Shown: positions 17,226 to 29,713 of the stretch, in pieces | Layout: each line of letters opens with the position of its first letter | How positions within the stretch are numbered: position 1 is the first letter of the stretch | Assembly (NCBI GenBank): GCA_016781525.1 | Contig: JADDQE010000024.1 | Location: 1 to 35,080, forward strand | DNA: 35,080 nucleotides | From: a bacterium | Lineage (GTDB): Bacteria > Chloroflexota > Chloroflexia > Chloroflexales > Kallotenuaceae | Direction: 5' to 3' | Notes under the pieces: model-generated | What the model saw: only the letters and a program-made list of their open reading frames with translations | What the model was told of the DNA's origin: nothing | Databases searched by the model: none | Translations under genes and position numbers: made by a program

Positions 17226-17969
17226 ATGGAACAGCACGAATACGAGGTGATGGCGGCGGTCGAGGATGGCCATTGGTGGTACCGCGGGATGCGAGCACTA
17301 ACCGCCGCCTGGCTAGACCAGCTGTACAGTGGACAAGTGAGACTGCAGATTTTGGATGCGGGCTGCGGTACGGGAGGTAACGCCGAGTTCTTGGGGCGCT
17401 ATGGGACCGTGTATGGCCTCGACCTGGCCCCACTCGCGCTTGCCTTGGGCCGCCGTAGGCTCCCTGAACGGCTCATCCGTGGGTCTGTCGGCGATCTGCC
17501 GTTTGCGTCAGGCCGCTTTGATCTGGTCACCTCGTTTGATGTGCTGTATCACCGTGATGTTATCGACGAGCAGCAGGCACTTGGCGAAACCGTCCGTGTG
17601 CTGCGCCCTGGTGGCCGACTGCTAATCCGGCTTCCAGCATATCGGTGGCTCAGCTCCAAACACGACGCGGCGGTGCACGGCCGCCATCGCTACACCGCAC
17701 GTGAAGTCGCCGGCTTGATTTCCTCGGCAGGCTTACACCTGGAGCGCATCTCCTATATCAATAGTCTGCTGCTGCCCTTGCCGGTGCTGCAACGGCTGCT
17801 TGAGCGTGTGGTTCCCGGACTAGAGCGGAGCGGATCGGATTTGGAGCGACCGAGCTTGGTGATCAATATGGTGTTGCAGTCGGCGTTGTACCTTGAGGCC
17901 GCTTGGCTCCGTGATGGCGGCAAGTTTCCGTGGGGCTTGTCAATTCTAGCCCTCGCACAAAAACCTTAG
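17226..17969 (+). CDS. Class I SAM-dependent methyltransferase (1)
   Basis: A 247-residue Rossmann-fold methyltransferase. Motif I is LQILDAGCGTGGNAEF near residue 40, with the acidic motif II in VYGLDLAPLAL. The GSVGDLPFASGRFDLVTSFDVLYH and VRVLRPGGRLLIRLPAYRWL blocks follow. After these come HDAAVHGRHRYTAREVAGLI and a hydrophobic C-terminal segment (SLLLPLPVLQRLLE), seen in methyltransferases linked to polysaccharide clusters that may sit against the membrane. The ATG at 17226 follows GAGAG by a few bases. It is followed after only 4 bases by another methyltransferase, and the two are probably cotranscribed. Substrate unknown; the location suggests a sugar or lipid-linked glycan. Confidence 0.88.
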   Translation: MEQHEYEVMAAVEDGHWWYRGMRALTAAWLDQLYSGQVRLQILDAGCGTGGNAEFLGRYGTVYGLDLAPLALALGRRRLPERLIRGSVGDLPFASGRFDLVTSFDVLYHRDVIDEQQALGETVRVLRPGGRLLIRLPAYRWLSSKHDAAVHGRHRYTAREVAGLISSAGLHLERISYINSLLLPLPVLQRLLERVVPGLERSGSDLERPSLVINMVLQSALYLEAAWLRDGGKFPWGLSILALAQKP

Positions 17970-17973
17970 CTGG

Positions 17974-18600
17974 ATGGATATGCAAGAGATACTTGATCGG
18001 GTGTCGCAAGCGCCGCGCCTGTGGAACGCGTTGCGCTGGCTGGTGGAAGCGGGATTTACGGGTGAGCACCGGGTGATTGCCGAGGAGCTGCGGCCCTTTG
18101 CCGATACGAAGCGGCGCTTCTTGGACTTTGGCTGTGGGACCGGCCAGTTCGCGGGCGATTTTCCGCCCGAGCGCTATGTTGGTATTGATCTGACACGACC
18201 GTATGTCGAGTACGCGGGGGCGAACCGCCGCGGCAGCTACAGTGTGATGGACGGCAGCGCGCTGGGCCTCGCCGATCAAAGCTTCGACGCGGCCTTGGTC
18301 CTTGGCGTCATTCATCACCTGCCCGACGCGCTTGTTCGGGCCGGTGTTGTCGAGCTGCACCGCGTGCTTAAGCCAGGGGCTACTCTGCTTGTCATTGAGG
18401 ATGTGCCGCCGCCCACAATCTGGAACGTTCCGGGTCATTTGATGCACTGGCTCGACCGGGGAGACCATATTCGTACCGATGCCGATTACCGCGCGTTGTT
18501 TGCGCCCCATTTCGATGTGAAGCGCAGCTACCATATGCGCTCTGGCGTCTGCGACTATGGCGTCTACGTCTTGGCGCGCCAAGCCGGACGTCCGGCGTGA
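17974..18600 (+). CDS. Class I SAM-dependent methyltransferase (2)
   Basis: A 208-residue methyltransferase of the Methyltransf_11 type. Motif I is RRFLDFGCGTGQFAGDF, motif II is YVGIDLTRPYVEYA, and the motif IV region is FDAALVLGVIHHLPD. It is followed by ELHRVLKPGATLLVIEDVPPP. An insertion after that (WNVPGHLMHWLDRGDHIRTD) probably shapes the substrate pocket. It starts 4 bases after the preceding methyltransferase and ends 1 base before the next ATG, which is tight operon packing. The two methyltransferases are not close paralogues, so two different positions or substrates are likely. The reaction is inferred from family only. Confidence 0.87.
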   Translation: MDMQEILDRVSQAPRLWNALRWLVEAGFTGEHRVIAEELRPFADTKRRFLDFGCGTGQFAGDFPPERYVGIDLTRPYVEYAGANRRGSYSVMDGSALGLADQSFDAALVLGVIHHLPDALVRAGVVELHRVLKPGATLLVIEDVPPPTIWNVPGHLMHWLDRGDHIRTDADYRALFAPHFDVKRSYHMRSGVCDYGVYVLARQAGRPA

Positions 18601-18601
18601 C

Positions 18602-20533
18602 ATGCCGATCTGGCAAGCGGTTGCGGACGAAGCGCGGGAGCTGACACGGGTCTTGGCGGAGCCTTGGCTCTGGCTGGCTGCCGCCGCGATGCTGCTGTGC
18701 GGCACCCTCGCCTACCTCGTGCCCTACGACCTCCGTTTGGATATTGGGGGCTCGCCTAAGGATTGTAACGGTGCGGCGGTCTTCGATGTGCCATATATCG
18801 TAGGGTTTAATCCCGAGCCGGAGTTCGCCGGGCCAGCCGACGACTGCACCGATCGCACCATTGCCTACCGCTGGGCATTCGAGGATGCAACAGTCGAGTT
18901 TCCTGGGATTGGCCGAGTGGCATACGACGTTGTGCTCCGGCTAACAAGCGGCCAGCCCACTGGGCAGGCAGTGCCGAGCACATGGATTGCGAATGGCGCT
19001 GCCCTGGTGGTCCCCGTTCGACCTGAAGCACGAGCGTACCATCTGCTGGCGCCGCCGTCCGCATTTTCGAGTCTTCGTTTAGATTTCCAGACTTCCCCAT
19101 ACCAACCACCAGGCGATCCACGCGCGCTGGGCTTTGCCGTCGATCGTATCCATGTGTCGTCGCTTGGGCCTGCTGCACCGAGCTGGTTCCAGCTGCTTAC
19201 GCTTACGGCAATGGTTACGCTGGCTTACCTTATGGCTCGCCACTGGGCGCTTAGCCAGCCCCTCGCGGCCAGTGTGGCAGTGGTCGCAATTGCTGCGTTT
19301 GTCGCGCTGCTTATCTGGCAGCGTGAAGGGCTGACGATCTTTTCTGGGCAGGCGCTGCGGCTCATGCTTGTGGGATTTTTGCTCGCCGTCGCTTTGGAGC
19401 CGCTCGCGCGGGGAGCCGCCCGCGCGCTGGAGATCAGCCTCTTACCGCTTGAAGCCCGCCGCATTGTGGCCCTCGTGGTGATTGCCTGGCTGATCCGAGC
19501 TTTAGGTCTCCTGCACCCCCAGACTTATTCCAGCGATGTTGGCCTGCATATGAACAACTTGCTTGGAGTTACGCGTGGCGAGGTTATTTTCACCGAGGGG
19601 TTGCCAGCAGAGGCTGGCGGTGGCGCTGCGCCATATCCGCCGGCACTGTACGTCATGCTTGCCCCTTGGCAGCTGCTGAATCTGGACCTTCGAACCCTGG
19701 TAACCACCGCGAATGCCCTAGCCGATAGTCTCGCCATCTTATGGATCTGGCTTGTGCTACGCTTAGTCGGCGCGTCTCCGTCTGCCAGCTACTTTGCGGC
19801 CGGGCTCTATCTTTTTGCGACGCCCCTGCTTCGGTCGTTGTCGACTGGCGAAATGGCCAATGTGTGGGGCCAGTCGTTGGTCTTGCCCTGGTTGCTGGCG
19901 CTGCTCTTGTGGCGCAAAGGCCGCGTTACCGCTGCGGTGCTTGGTGCTGCTACCGCAATTGCGCTGCTGGGCCATTCCGGAGTCTTCTTGTCGCTTGGCT
20001 TGCTGCTCGCAGCGCTGGGAGTGATCTGGCTCGTTCACCGCGACCAACAGGTCTGGAAGTTCGCGTTGGTTGTTATGCTGGTCGTCGTGGGCGTTGTCGT
20101 GGGCTACTTTTTTGCGTTTCTCGATGTTCTCACACGAACCTCAACGCCAGTCACATCAAGTACAACGCCCTTGGAGCGGTTGGGCAACGAGGCGCGCGAG
20201 TTTGTGGTGGTGAGCGGCCAGATCGGTCCGCTACTGGCGGTGCTGGGTCTTTCGGGCCTGGTGGCAGCATGGTACCGATGGCGCCGGCTTGGAGACGTGC
20301 TTGCCGCGTGGTGGCTGTCGACCTTGCTCTCGTGGAGTACCTTGCTCTTCAGCCAGCAGGCACTACGCTGGGAAGCATTCCTTTTTCCGGCACTTGTGCT
20401 CGGCGGCGGCCTGGCGCTGGCTGAGCTGTGGAGGCAAGGTGCCGCGCACCGCTGGACCGCTGCAGTGCTTCTCTTCGCGGCTACCGCGCACGGCGGAATA
20501 CTGTGGGTCCAACGGTTGATAACCTACCGCTAG
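18602..20533 (+). CDS. Polytopic membrane protein, GT-C-like glycosyltransferase (paralogue 2)
   Basis: A 643-residue membrane protein with the same plan as the product at 14022-16010. It has one N-terminal helix (LWLAAAAMLLCGTLAYLV), an extracytoplasmic domain beginning RLDIGGSPKDC, then about ten helices. Shared landmarks are LDIGGS near residue 45, AYRW/YAF, the YHLLAPPSAF block with QTSPYQPPGDPRALG, and an outer-loop acidic site SDVGLHMNN (D312, H316) aligned with FDQAAH of paralogue 1. It also has SPKDCNGAAV and DDCTDRT, cysteines absent from paralogue 1 that may form a disulfide. The ATG at 18602 is one base after the methyltransferase stop; the upstream in-frame start overlaps that gene. 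Probable GT-C transferase using a lipid-linked donor; acceptor unknown. Confidence 0.75.
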   Translation: MPIWQAVADEARELTRVLAEPWLWLAAAAMLLCGTLAYLVPYDLRLDIGGSPKDCNGAAVFDVPYIVGFNPEPEFAGPADDCTDRTIAYRWAFEDATVEFPGIGRVAYDVVLRLTSGQPTGQAVPSTWIANGAALVVPVRPEARAYHLLAPPSAFSSLRLDFQTSPYQPPGDPRALGFAVDRIHVSSLGPAAPSWFQLLTLTAMVTLAYLMARHWALSQPLAASVAVVAIAAFVALLIWQREGLTIFSGQALRLMLVGFLLAVALEPLARGAARALEISLLPLEARRIVALVVIAWLIRALGLLHPQTYSSDVGLHMNNLLGVTRGEVIFTEGLPAEAGGGAAPYPPALYVMLAPWQLLNLDLRTLVTTANALADSLAILWIWLVLRLVGASPSASYFAAGLYLFATPLLRSLSTGEMANVWGQSLVLPWLLALLLWRKGRVTAAVLGAATAIALLGHSGVFLSLGLLLAALGVIWLVHRDQQVWKFALVVMLVVVGVVVGYFFAFLDVLTRTSTPVTSSTTPLERLGNEAREFVVVSGQIGPLLAVLGLSGLVAAWYRWRRLGDVLAAWWLSTLLSWSTLLFSQQALRWEAFLFPALVLGGGLALAELWRQGAAHRWTAAVLLFAATAHGGILWVQRLITYR

Positions 20534-20637
20534 CTGCTACCAACTGCACCGCGAAATGCCCAACCTATGTGAAGACGCCTCGGCCGTGTTGTGCACGTCT
20601 GCCGGTGTCTGATAGCGCAGCGTCTGACTCCCTTGTA

Positions 20638-21174
20638 TCATGCTTCGTCCGCCCCGTCTTCCAATTCTTGGGATTCCCCGATCTCCATCATATACTGCCA
20701 GACACTCATATCAGGCGGCTCCATGCCCAACTGCGTGATGATTGCCGAGATCTGCGCTCGGTGCTCGGTTGCATGGTTGATTACCTGAGCTATCAGGCTT
20801 GCGAGCGGGTATACAAACACCAGCCCGTGCTCGCGCTCCCGAACGATGGTGTCCTTCCGCGCCGCAAGCGCAAGCTGGAGCAATTCATCGTTGGTCCACC
20901 GCGCTACCTCCTTCACGGCTGCAAATCCCGGAAACTGGTCCCGCGAGACCGGCGTGGGAGGCAGCTTGCCGTTGACGCGCACGACGTAACTCACCTCGGC
21001 GCCGACGATGTGCCATAACGTATCCCGTATCGAACCAAAGCAACCAATCGCCGTGGTGCCGATCTGCTCATCGGTCAGCTGCTCACAGAAGTCCAGCAGC
21101 TTTAGGTTGGCCCAGACGTTGTGGGCAAACAATGTGGTCAGTACGCTGGTATCGCTACGTTCAGCATCTTGCAT
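20638..21174 (-). CDS. DinB-family four-helix protein
   Basis: A 178-residue protein of the DinB/YfiT-like four-helix bundle superfamily. The three metal-ligand histidines are recognisable in SIRDTLWHIVGAE and in VINHATEHRAQI. The N-terminal LFAHNVWANLKLLDFCEQL and the C-terminal GMEPPDMSVWQYM are also typical. Members are metal-dependent thiol transferases or uncharacterised stress proteins. The start at 21174 (MQDAERSD) is preferred over 21216 because GGAGG lies 7 bases upstream. It is monocistronic, converging on the glycan cluster across a 104-base gap, and lies downstream of tRNA-Ser. Function cannot be narrowed further. Confidence 0.88.
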   Translation of the reverse strand: MQDAERSDTSVLTTLFAHNVWANLKLLDFCEQLTDEQIGTTAIGCFGSIRDTLWHIVGAEVSYVVRVNGKLPPTPVSRDQFPGFAAVKEVARWTNDELLQLALAARKDTIVREREHGLVFVYPLASLIAQVINHATEHRAQISAIITQLGMEPPDMSVWQYMMEIGESQELEDGADEA

Positions 21175-21319
21175 GGTTGGCCTCCATGGTCTGCTCGGGT
21201 GGCTTGTCTGGTTCATTGTACTGTACTGTGAGGATCAAGTGCGCCCTGTACGAGCAGTGCCGCCGACCCGCGCGTGCTGTTGGCTTTCCAATTCAAGGCA
21301 TGGAAGCTTTCAAAGGCGT

Positions 21320-21357
21320 AAAAAAAGGGACGCTTCTCACGATAATTGAGAAGCGTC
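21320..21357 (-). terminator. Intrinsic terminator of tRNA-Ser
   Basis: On the minus strand an 11-bp perfect stem (21357-21347 with 21339-21329) and a 7-base loop are followed by CC and seven T residues. It begins 23 bases after the tRNA 3' end, a textbook Rho-independent terminator. Confidence 0.93.
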
Positions 21358-21379
21358 ACCTGTTCCACAGTCGAAGGTT

Positions 21380-21471
21380 TGGCGGAGGGAGTGGGATTCG
21401 AACCCACGACGACGTTGCCGCCGTACAGCATTTCCAGTGCTGCGCACTAGGCCAGGCTATGCGATCCCTCC
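21380..21471 (-). tRNA. tRNA-Ser (anticodon GGA)
   Basis: The minus strand folds into a class II tRNA of 92 bases including the encoded CCA. The acceptor stem pairs GGAGGGA with TCCCTCC, with discriminator G. The anticodon stem CAGCA/TGCTG encloses CTGGAAA, giving anticodon GGA (decoding UCC/UCU). A long variable arm (TACGGCGGCAACGTCGT) and a T arm with GGTTCGAATC follow. The CCA end is templated in the genome. It has its own promoter and terminator. Confidence 0.97.
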
Positions 21472-21483
21472 TGAATGCGCGGT

Positions 21484-21511
21484 ATTATACCAGAAGCAAG
21501 GCGCGACGCAA
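21484..21511 (-). promoter_or_regulatory. Promoter of tRNA-Ser
   Basis: The minus strand carries TTGCGT (21511-21506), a 16-base spacer, and a perfect TATAAT (21489-21484). A start site near 21477 would leave a short 5' leader before the tRNA at 21471. Confidence 0.72.
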
Positions 21512-21536
21512 CTTTGGTCTGTCTCGCGGCGCTTGC

Positions 21537-23186
21537 CTACTCCATTGCGGTGACGTAAGTTCGCGGCAGCGTCACGGTGAAGGTGGCTCCCGCTCCATAA
21601 TCACTTGCGACATGGATACTACCTCCTAGGGCTTCCACGATTTGCCGGACAATATACAAGCCAAGGCCTAGGCCACCGTAGTGGTTCGCCGAAACCGCGC
21701 GCTCAAAGCGAACGAAGATCCGCTCGAGGTGCTCGGGCGCAATACCAATGCCGTGGTCGCGTACGATCAGCTGCGCCTGCATGTTGTCGCCGAGGATGTT
21801 GATCTCTACTGGCTTGCCCGGGCCATACTTGATCGCGTTCGAAAGCAGATTGGTCACGACCTGCTCCAGCCGCGAGCGATCCCAGCAGGCGACGATGGGC
21901 TCGTTCGCGTGGAGCGTTACCGTGCAGCCCGCCTGCGCAATTTGCTCCTCGAAGCGGGCCAGCACATCGCGGACCACCTGCGCTAAGTCAATCTCCTCGA
22001 GACGAATGTCGATCCGCCCCGTGCGGATGCGCGCGACGTCGAGCAGGTCATTGATTAACACCGCGAGCCGCTCGGTCTGCTGATCTGCCAGCTGTAGCTT
22101 GTTGAGCAGCCGCTCGGGGGTCAGCTTCGACAGGCCGCCCTTGCTAGCACTGCGTAGCAGCATCTGGAGCTGGAGCTGAAGCGCTGTCAGGGGCGTCTTG
22201 AGCTCGTGCGACGCGATCGACAAGAACTCATCACGCGCTAAAATCGCTTCCTGCGCCTCACGGTACAGCCGTTCGCGCTCTTCCTCCGCCCGCTTATGCT
22301 CAGTCACATCGTTTACCGATACGACCGCACCGGTTATCTTGCCGTCCACCCGAATTGGAACGTTAGAGCAATAGACTGGGATAAAGGTGCCGTCACGGTG
22401 GATAAAGGTGTCATCGTGATTGCGCAAGGCACGTCCGGTCCGAAAGACGTCGCCAAGAGCACACTGATCCATCGGGAATGGCCTGCCATCCGGGTAAGAG
22501 TGATGGATGTGCTCGTGCAGCACTTTGCCGACCAGCTCGTCGCTGCGCCACCCAAACATTTGCTCTGCGGCCGGGTTCAGGTAGGTCGTTCGTCCTTCAG
22601 CATCCAGCAGGAACAACGCATCAGCTGTATTTTCGGTGATTGCGCTGTTGAGGTCGAGCTGATACCGGAGCGCCTCCTCGACGCGCTTGCGCTCGTTGAC
22701 CTCGGACTGTAGGTTACGGTTTGCAAGCGTAAGGTCGGCCGTCCGCTCGTGGACCCGTTGCTCGAGCTCCTCGGCATGGAGCTTGATCTGCTGCGTTTTG
22801 CGGAAAAGCTCCACAAACACCGATACCTTCGAGCGCAGGATGTCCGGCATAAATGGCTTGAACAAAAAGTCGACGGCGCCGACGGCATACCCTTTGAATA
22901 CCCGTGCATCGCTGCGGTCGAGCGCCGTGAGAAAGATGATCGGCGTGTGCTGGGTGCGTTCACGGCCGCGGATCAGCTCTGCGGTCTCAAATCCGTCGAG
23001 GCCGGGCATTTGGACGTCGAGCAGGATCACCGCGAAATCTTGCTGCAGCAGCTGCTTGAGCGCTTCGGCTCCCGAGTGCGCCATCACCAGCGTGTGGCCG
23101 AGATTGCCCAGAATAGACTCGAGTGCCAGGAGGTTTTCCGGCCGATCATCGACCATGAGGATATTTACAGGTTGCTCGACGCTCAT
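21537..23186 (-). CDS. REC-PAS-histidine kinase
   Basis: A 549-residue soluble signalling protein with an N-terminal receiver and C-terminal kinase. The receiver (about 7-125) has MVDDRPENL, phosphoacceptor D57 in VILLDVQMPG, and the KPF lysine. A coiled coil (about 130-175) leads into a PAS domain (about 180-300) with the YLNPAAEQMFGW motif and a PAC-like VVSVNDVTEH end. The HisKA motif is SIASHELKTPLT with H327, and the HATPase has NLLSNAIKYG, DHGIGIAPE and GGLGLGLYI. No transmembrane segment is present. It could take phosphate from the poly-HAMP kinase upstream and relay or integrate it. Its ATG overlaps the cheB stop (ATGA), indicating coupled translation. Confidence 0.94.
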   Translation of the reverse strand: MSVEQPVNILMVDDRPENLLALESILGNLGHTLVMAHSGAEALKQLLQQDFAVILLDVQMPGLDGFETAELIRGRERTQHTPIIFLTALDRSDARVFKGYAVGAVDFLFKPFMPDILRSKVSVFVELFRKTQQIKLHAEELEQRVHERTADLTLANRNLQSEVNERKRVEEALRYQLDLNSAITENTADALFLLDAEGRTTYLNPAAEQMFGWRSDELVGKVLHEHIHHSYPDGRPFPMDQCALGDVFRTGRALRNHDDTFIHRDGTFIPVYCSNVPIRVDGKITGAVVSVNDVTEHKRAEEERERLYREAQEAILARDEFLSIASHELKTPLTALQLQLQMLLRSASKGGLSKLTPERLLNKLQLADQQTERLAVLINDLLDVARIRTGRIDIRLEEIDLAQVVRDVLARFEEQIAQAGCTVTLHANEPIVACWDRSRLEQVVTNLLSNAIKYGPGKPVEINILGDNMQAQLIVRDHGIGIAPEHLERIFVRFERAVSANHYGGLGLGLYIVRQIVEALGGSIHVASDYGAGATFTVTLPRTYVTAME

Positions 23187-23764
23187 ACTCCTACCTTTGG
23201 AACGACAGTACCTAGCCTCGTTAACAACGCGGCAATCTCGGGAATCGGCATCACGTGATCGGCGACACCTGCGTCGAGGGCAGCTCGCGGCATCACGTCA
23301 CACTCGGCGGTGGCCGGATCCTGAACCACTGTAAGCCCGCCTGCAGCCTTAATCGTCGCAAGACCGCGTGCGCCATCAGCACTGGCGCCGGTTAATATTA
23401 CCCCAATCACATTCGGCCCATAGGCATCCGCCGCGGACTCGAAGAGTACATCGATCGAGGGCCGCGCATACATCTCGGGCTCGTCGGTTGAGAGCGCGTA
23501 CGTGCCCTGCTCGACAAGCAGGTGGTAATCGGGTGGCGCGAGACACGCGGTGCCTGGGCTGATCGGCTGCTTGTCCTCGACCTCGCACACGGCTAGTCCG
23601 CTCGAGCGCTGCAGCACAATCCGCAGCGTTTCGTCTGATTCCTTATGCCGATGCTGAACGATCGCCAGCGGCAAGGGAAAGTCGGGTGATAACGCGCCCA
23701 GCAATGCTGCCACCGCGTGAAGGCCACCGAGCGATGCTCCGACGACGACAAGCTTATACGGCAC
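23183..23764 (-). CDS. cheB: Stand-alone CheB-type protein-glutamate methylesterase
   Basis: A 193-residue CheB methylesterase catalytic domain without the usual N-terminal receiver. The catalytic triad is visible as S11 in VVGASLGGLHAV, a His in VQHRHKE (H38 or H40), and D130 in LTGASADGARG. APPDYHLLVEQG and PEMYARPSIDVLF are also typical. It removes methyl groups from (or deamidates) glutamates on receptors. The GTG at 23764 is chosen as start because GGAG precedes it by 5 bases and the fold begins right there; an upstream ATG at 23827 would add 21 residues without similarity. Lacking a receiver, it must be controlled otherwise. It lies between cheR and the REC-PAS-kinase gene, which it overlaps by 4 bases. 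Confidence 0.92.
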   Translation of the reverse strand: MPYKLVVVGASLGGLHAVAALLGALSPDFPLPLAIVQHRHKESDETLRIVLQRSSGLAVCEVEDKQPISPGTACLAPPDYHLLVEQGTYALSTDEPEMYARPSIDVLFESAADAYGPNVIGVILTGASADGARGLATIKAAGGLTVVQDPATAECDVMPRAALDAGVADHVMPIPEIAALLTRLGTVVPKVGV

Positions 23765-23856
23765 AGGCGCTCCATTTCGCTCCGAGAAGCCCAAGCGGCT
23801 CTCTTTCACCTGTTGTCGGCCACCCAAGCACCGCGGGATTTAACCATCGGTTCACC

Positions 23857-24675
23857 TTAGCGCATCCTCCTGTACAGCCGCTGACCCTGGACGACCTCGG
23901 CGTAATCATGCTCATGTGGCGTGAATTTCAGTGATTCGGCCTGCCCGAGGCCCAAGACGCCAAAGAGAGTCAGGCTCGCATACAGCAGCCGGTGTACATG
24001 CTCCTGCAAGGTTTTATTGAAGTAGATCATGACGTTTCGACATAAAACAACGTTAAACTCGTTGAACGAGCCATCCGTCGCAAGGTTGTGCTGCGAGAAG
24101 GTGATCTGCTCGCGCAGCCAGGGTCGTACGATCGCCCGCTCGTAGGCGGCCGTATAGTACCGTGAAAATGCTTGAGTTCCGCCCGCCTTGAGATAGTTAC
24201 CGGTATATTCCTGCATCTTCTCCAAAGGGTAGATGCCCTCGCGGGCCTTGCTCAGCACTGCGGCGTTCATGTCGGTTGCGTAGATACGACACCGGTCGTA
24301 CAGGCCTGCTTCGTGGAGCAGGATCGCCATTGAGTAGACCTCTTCGCCTGTGGAACAGCCAGCGTGCCAAATGCGAATGAAAGGGTAGGTCCGTAGCATC
24401 GGCACGACTTTGGCACTGAAGGCCTGATAAAAGTGCGGGTCACGGAACATCGCTGTGACGTTCACGGTCATCGCAAGCAGGAAACGGTCTAGACACAGCG
24501 GGTCGTGCAAAACCTTTTCTTGCAACCCGGACACCGTTTTGACGCCTTCTGACTGGACCATGTTCCAGATGCGGCGCTTTAACGATGCTAGGGCATAGTT
24601 GCGAAAATCGTACCCGTAAAGCTGTGCTACTCCCTCTAGAAGTAGCTGAATCTCGAGATCCTCTAGCTCTGTCAT
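23857..24675 (-). CDS. cheR: CheR-type protein-glutamate methyltransferase
   Basis: A 272-residue CheR that methylates receptor glutamates with SAM. The N-terminal helical domain (about 1-80) includes LEIQLLLEGVAQLYGYDFR and NVTAMFRDP, where NVTEFFRD is the common form. The SAM-binding core has IRIWHAGCSTGEEVYS (GCSTGEE 106-112), RIYATDMNAAVLSKAREG, and the NVVLCRNVMIYFN motif. No C-terminal tetratricopeptide or pentapeptide-binding tail is present. The ATG at 24675 fits the family start; an in-frame GTG at 24753 would add 26 residues and cross a hairpin. It follows the poly-HAMP kinase by 169 bases and precedes cheB by 92 bases. There is no chemoreceptor in the window. Confidence 0.93.
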   Translation of the reverse strand: MTELEDLEIQLLLEGVAQLYGYDFRNYALASLKRRIWNMVQSEGVKTVSGLQEKVLHDPLCLDRFLLAMTVNVTAMFRDPHFYQAFSAKVVPMLRTYPFIRIWHAGCSTGEEVYSMAILLHEAGLYDRCRIYATDMNAAVLSKAREGIYPLEKMQEYTGNYLKAGGTQAFSRYYTAAYERAIVRPWLREQITFSQHNLATDGSFNEFNVVLCRNVMIYFNKTLQEHVHRLLYASLTLFGVLGLGQAESLKFTPHEHDYAEVVQGQRLYRRMR

Positions 24676-24743
24676 CTGGGCCGTTCTGCGTTGGACGTAA
24701 TCAAATATCGATGAATGATCCTTGGGCGCTGGCTTTGGCCTGT

Positions 24744-24780
24744 GCCTACCCACGCCGGCGTAGTGCCGTCGCGGGTAGGC
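24744..24780 (-). other. Hairpin in the gap between the poly-HAMP kinase and cheR
   Basis: GCCTACCC (24744-24751) and GGGTAGGC (24773-24780) form a perfect 8-bp stem enclosing a partly complementary GC-rich loop. It lies in the only long gap of the signalling cluster, just before the cheR start. There is no U-tract, so it is more likely an mRNA-processing or attenuation structure than a terminator. Confidence 0.4.
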
Positions 24781-24844
24781 AGGTTGCCGACAACCGGCAG
24801 ATTGCCGGGCATTACGCTTGCCGCGCGCTGGTCAGAGTACGGCA

Positions 24845-29311
<4,467 letters not shown>

Positions 29312-29713
29312 TAGACAATCCTCTCTCAACTTAGCTCGGGACTACTCGCGCTTGAGCACTGTACAACACGCGGTGGCAGCGCTACTCAGTCCCAGTCCGC
29401 AGCGATCGCCTATGGCTCGTGTTATTACTTCTATCGGCTTCTTGGTCGTGGCGCTGGAGTGGCCAACCGAACAAGCCTGGGAAATTATTGCGTCGCGACT
29501 GTGCGATCAGGCGAACCTAAACAAAGCCGACACTTTGGGCTACTATACCATAATGTTCCGTTCCCCTAGCTGCGTTAGCCGCCAGTATGGCCGGCGACTC
29601 GTTGATGGTCTGGATAGACCCTCCTGGCAGTGGACTTGCTATACTGCCGCGGCGGCCACAGTCCCTCAGACCTGGCATGAATTATCAAACGAGCGAAAGA
29701 AGAGCACTCCAAC
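29312..29713. other. Divergent intergenic region between the kinase and glycosyltransferase genes
   Basis: This 402-base gap contains no supported gene; an open frame crossing it is antisense to the repeat gene and lacks a ribosome-binding site. On the minus strand TGG-TATAGT (29550-29542) is an extended -10 candidate for the kinase, giving a leader of about 220 bases. On the plus strand TGC-TATACT (29637-29645) is one for the glycosyltransferase. No known riboswitch signature was recognised in the long leader. Confidence 0.45.
29637..29645 (+). promoter_or_regulatory. Candidate extended -10 promoter of the GT4-type glycosyltransferase
   Basis: TGC followed by TATACT (29640-29645), one mismatch from consensus, lies 68 bases before the ATG at 29714. 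No -35 box is obvious at 16-18 bases. Confidence 0.4.

Noticed and set aside
17863-18705. 280-codon frame antisense to the second methyltransferase
   Set aside because: It crosses three well-supported plus-strand genes and shows no protein family features.
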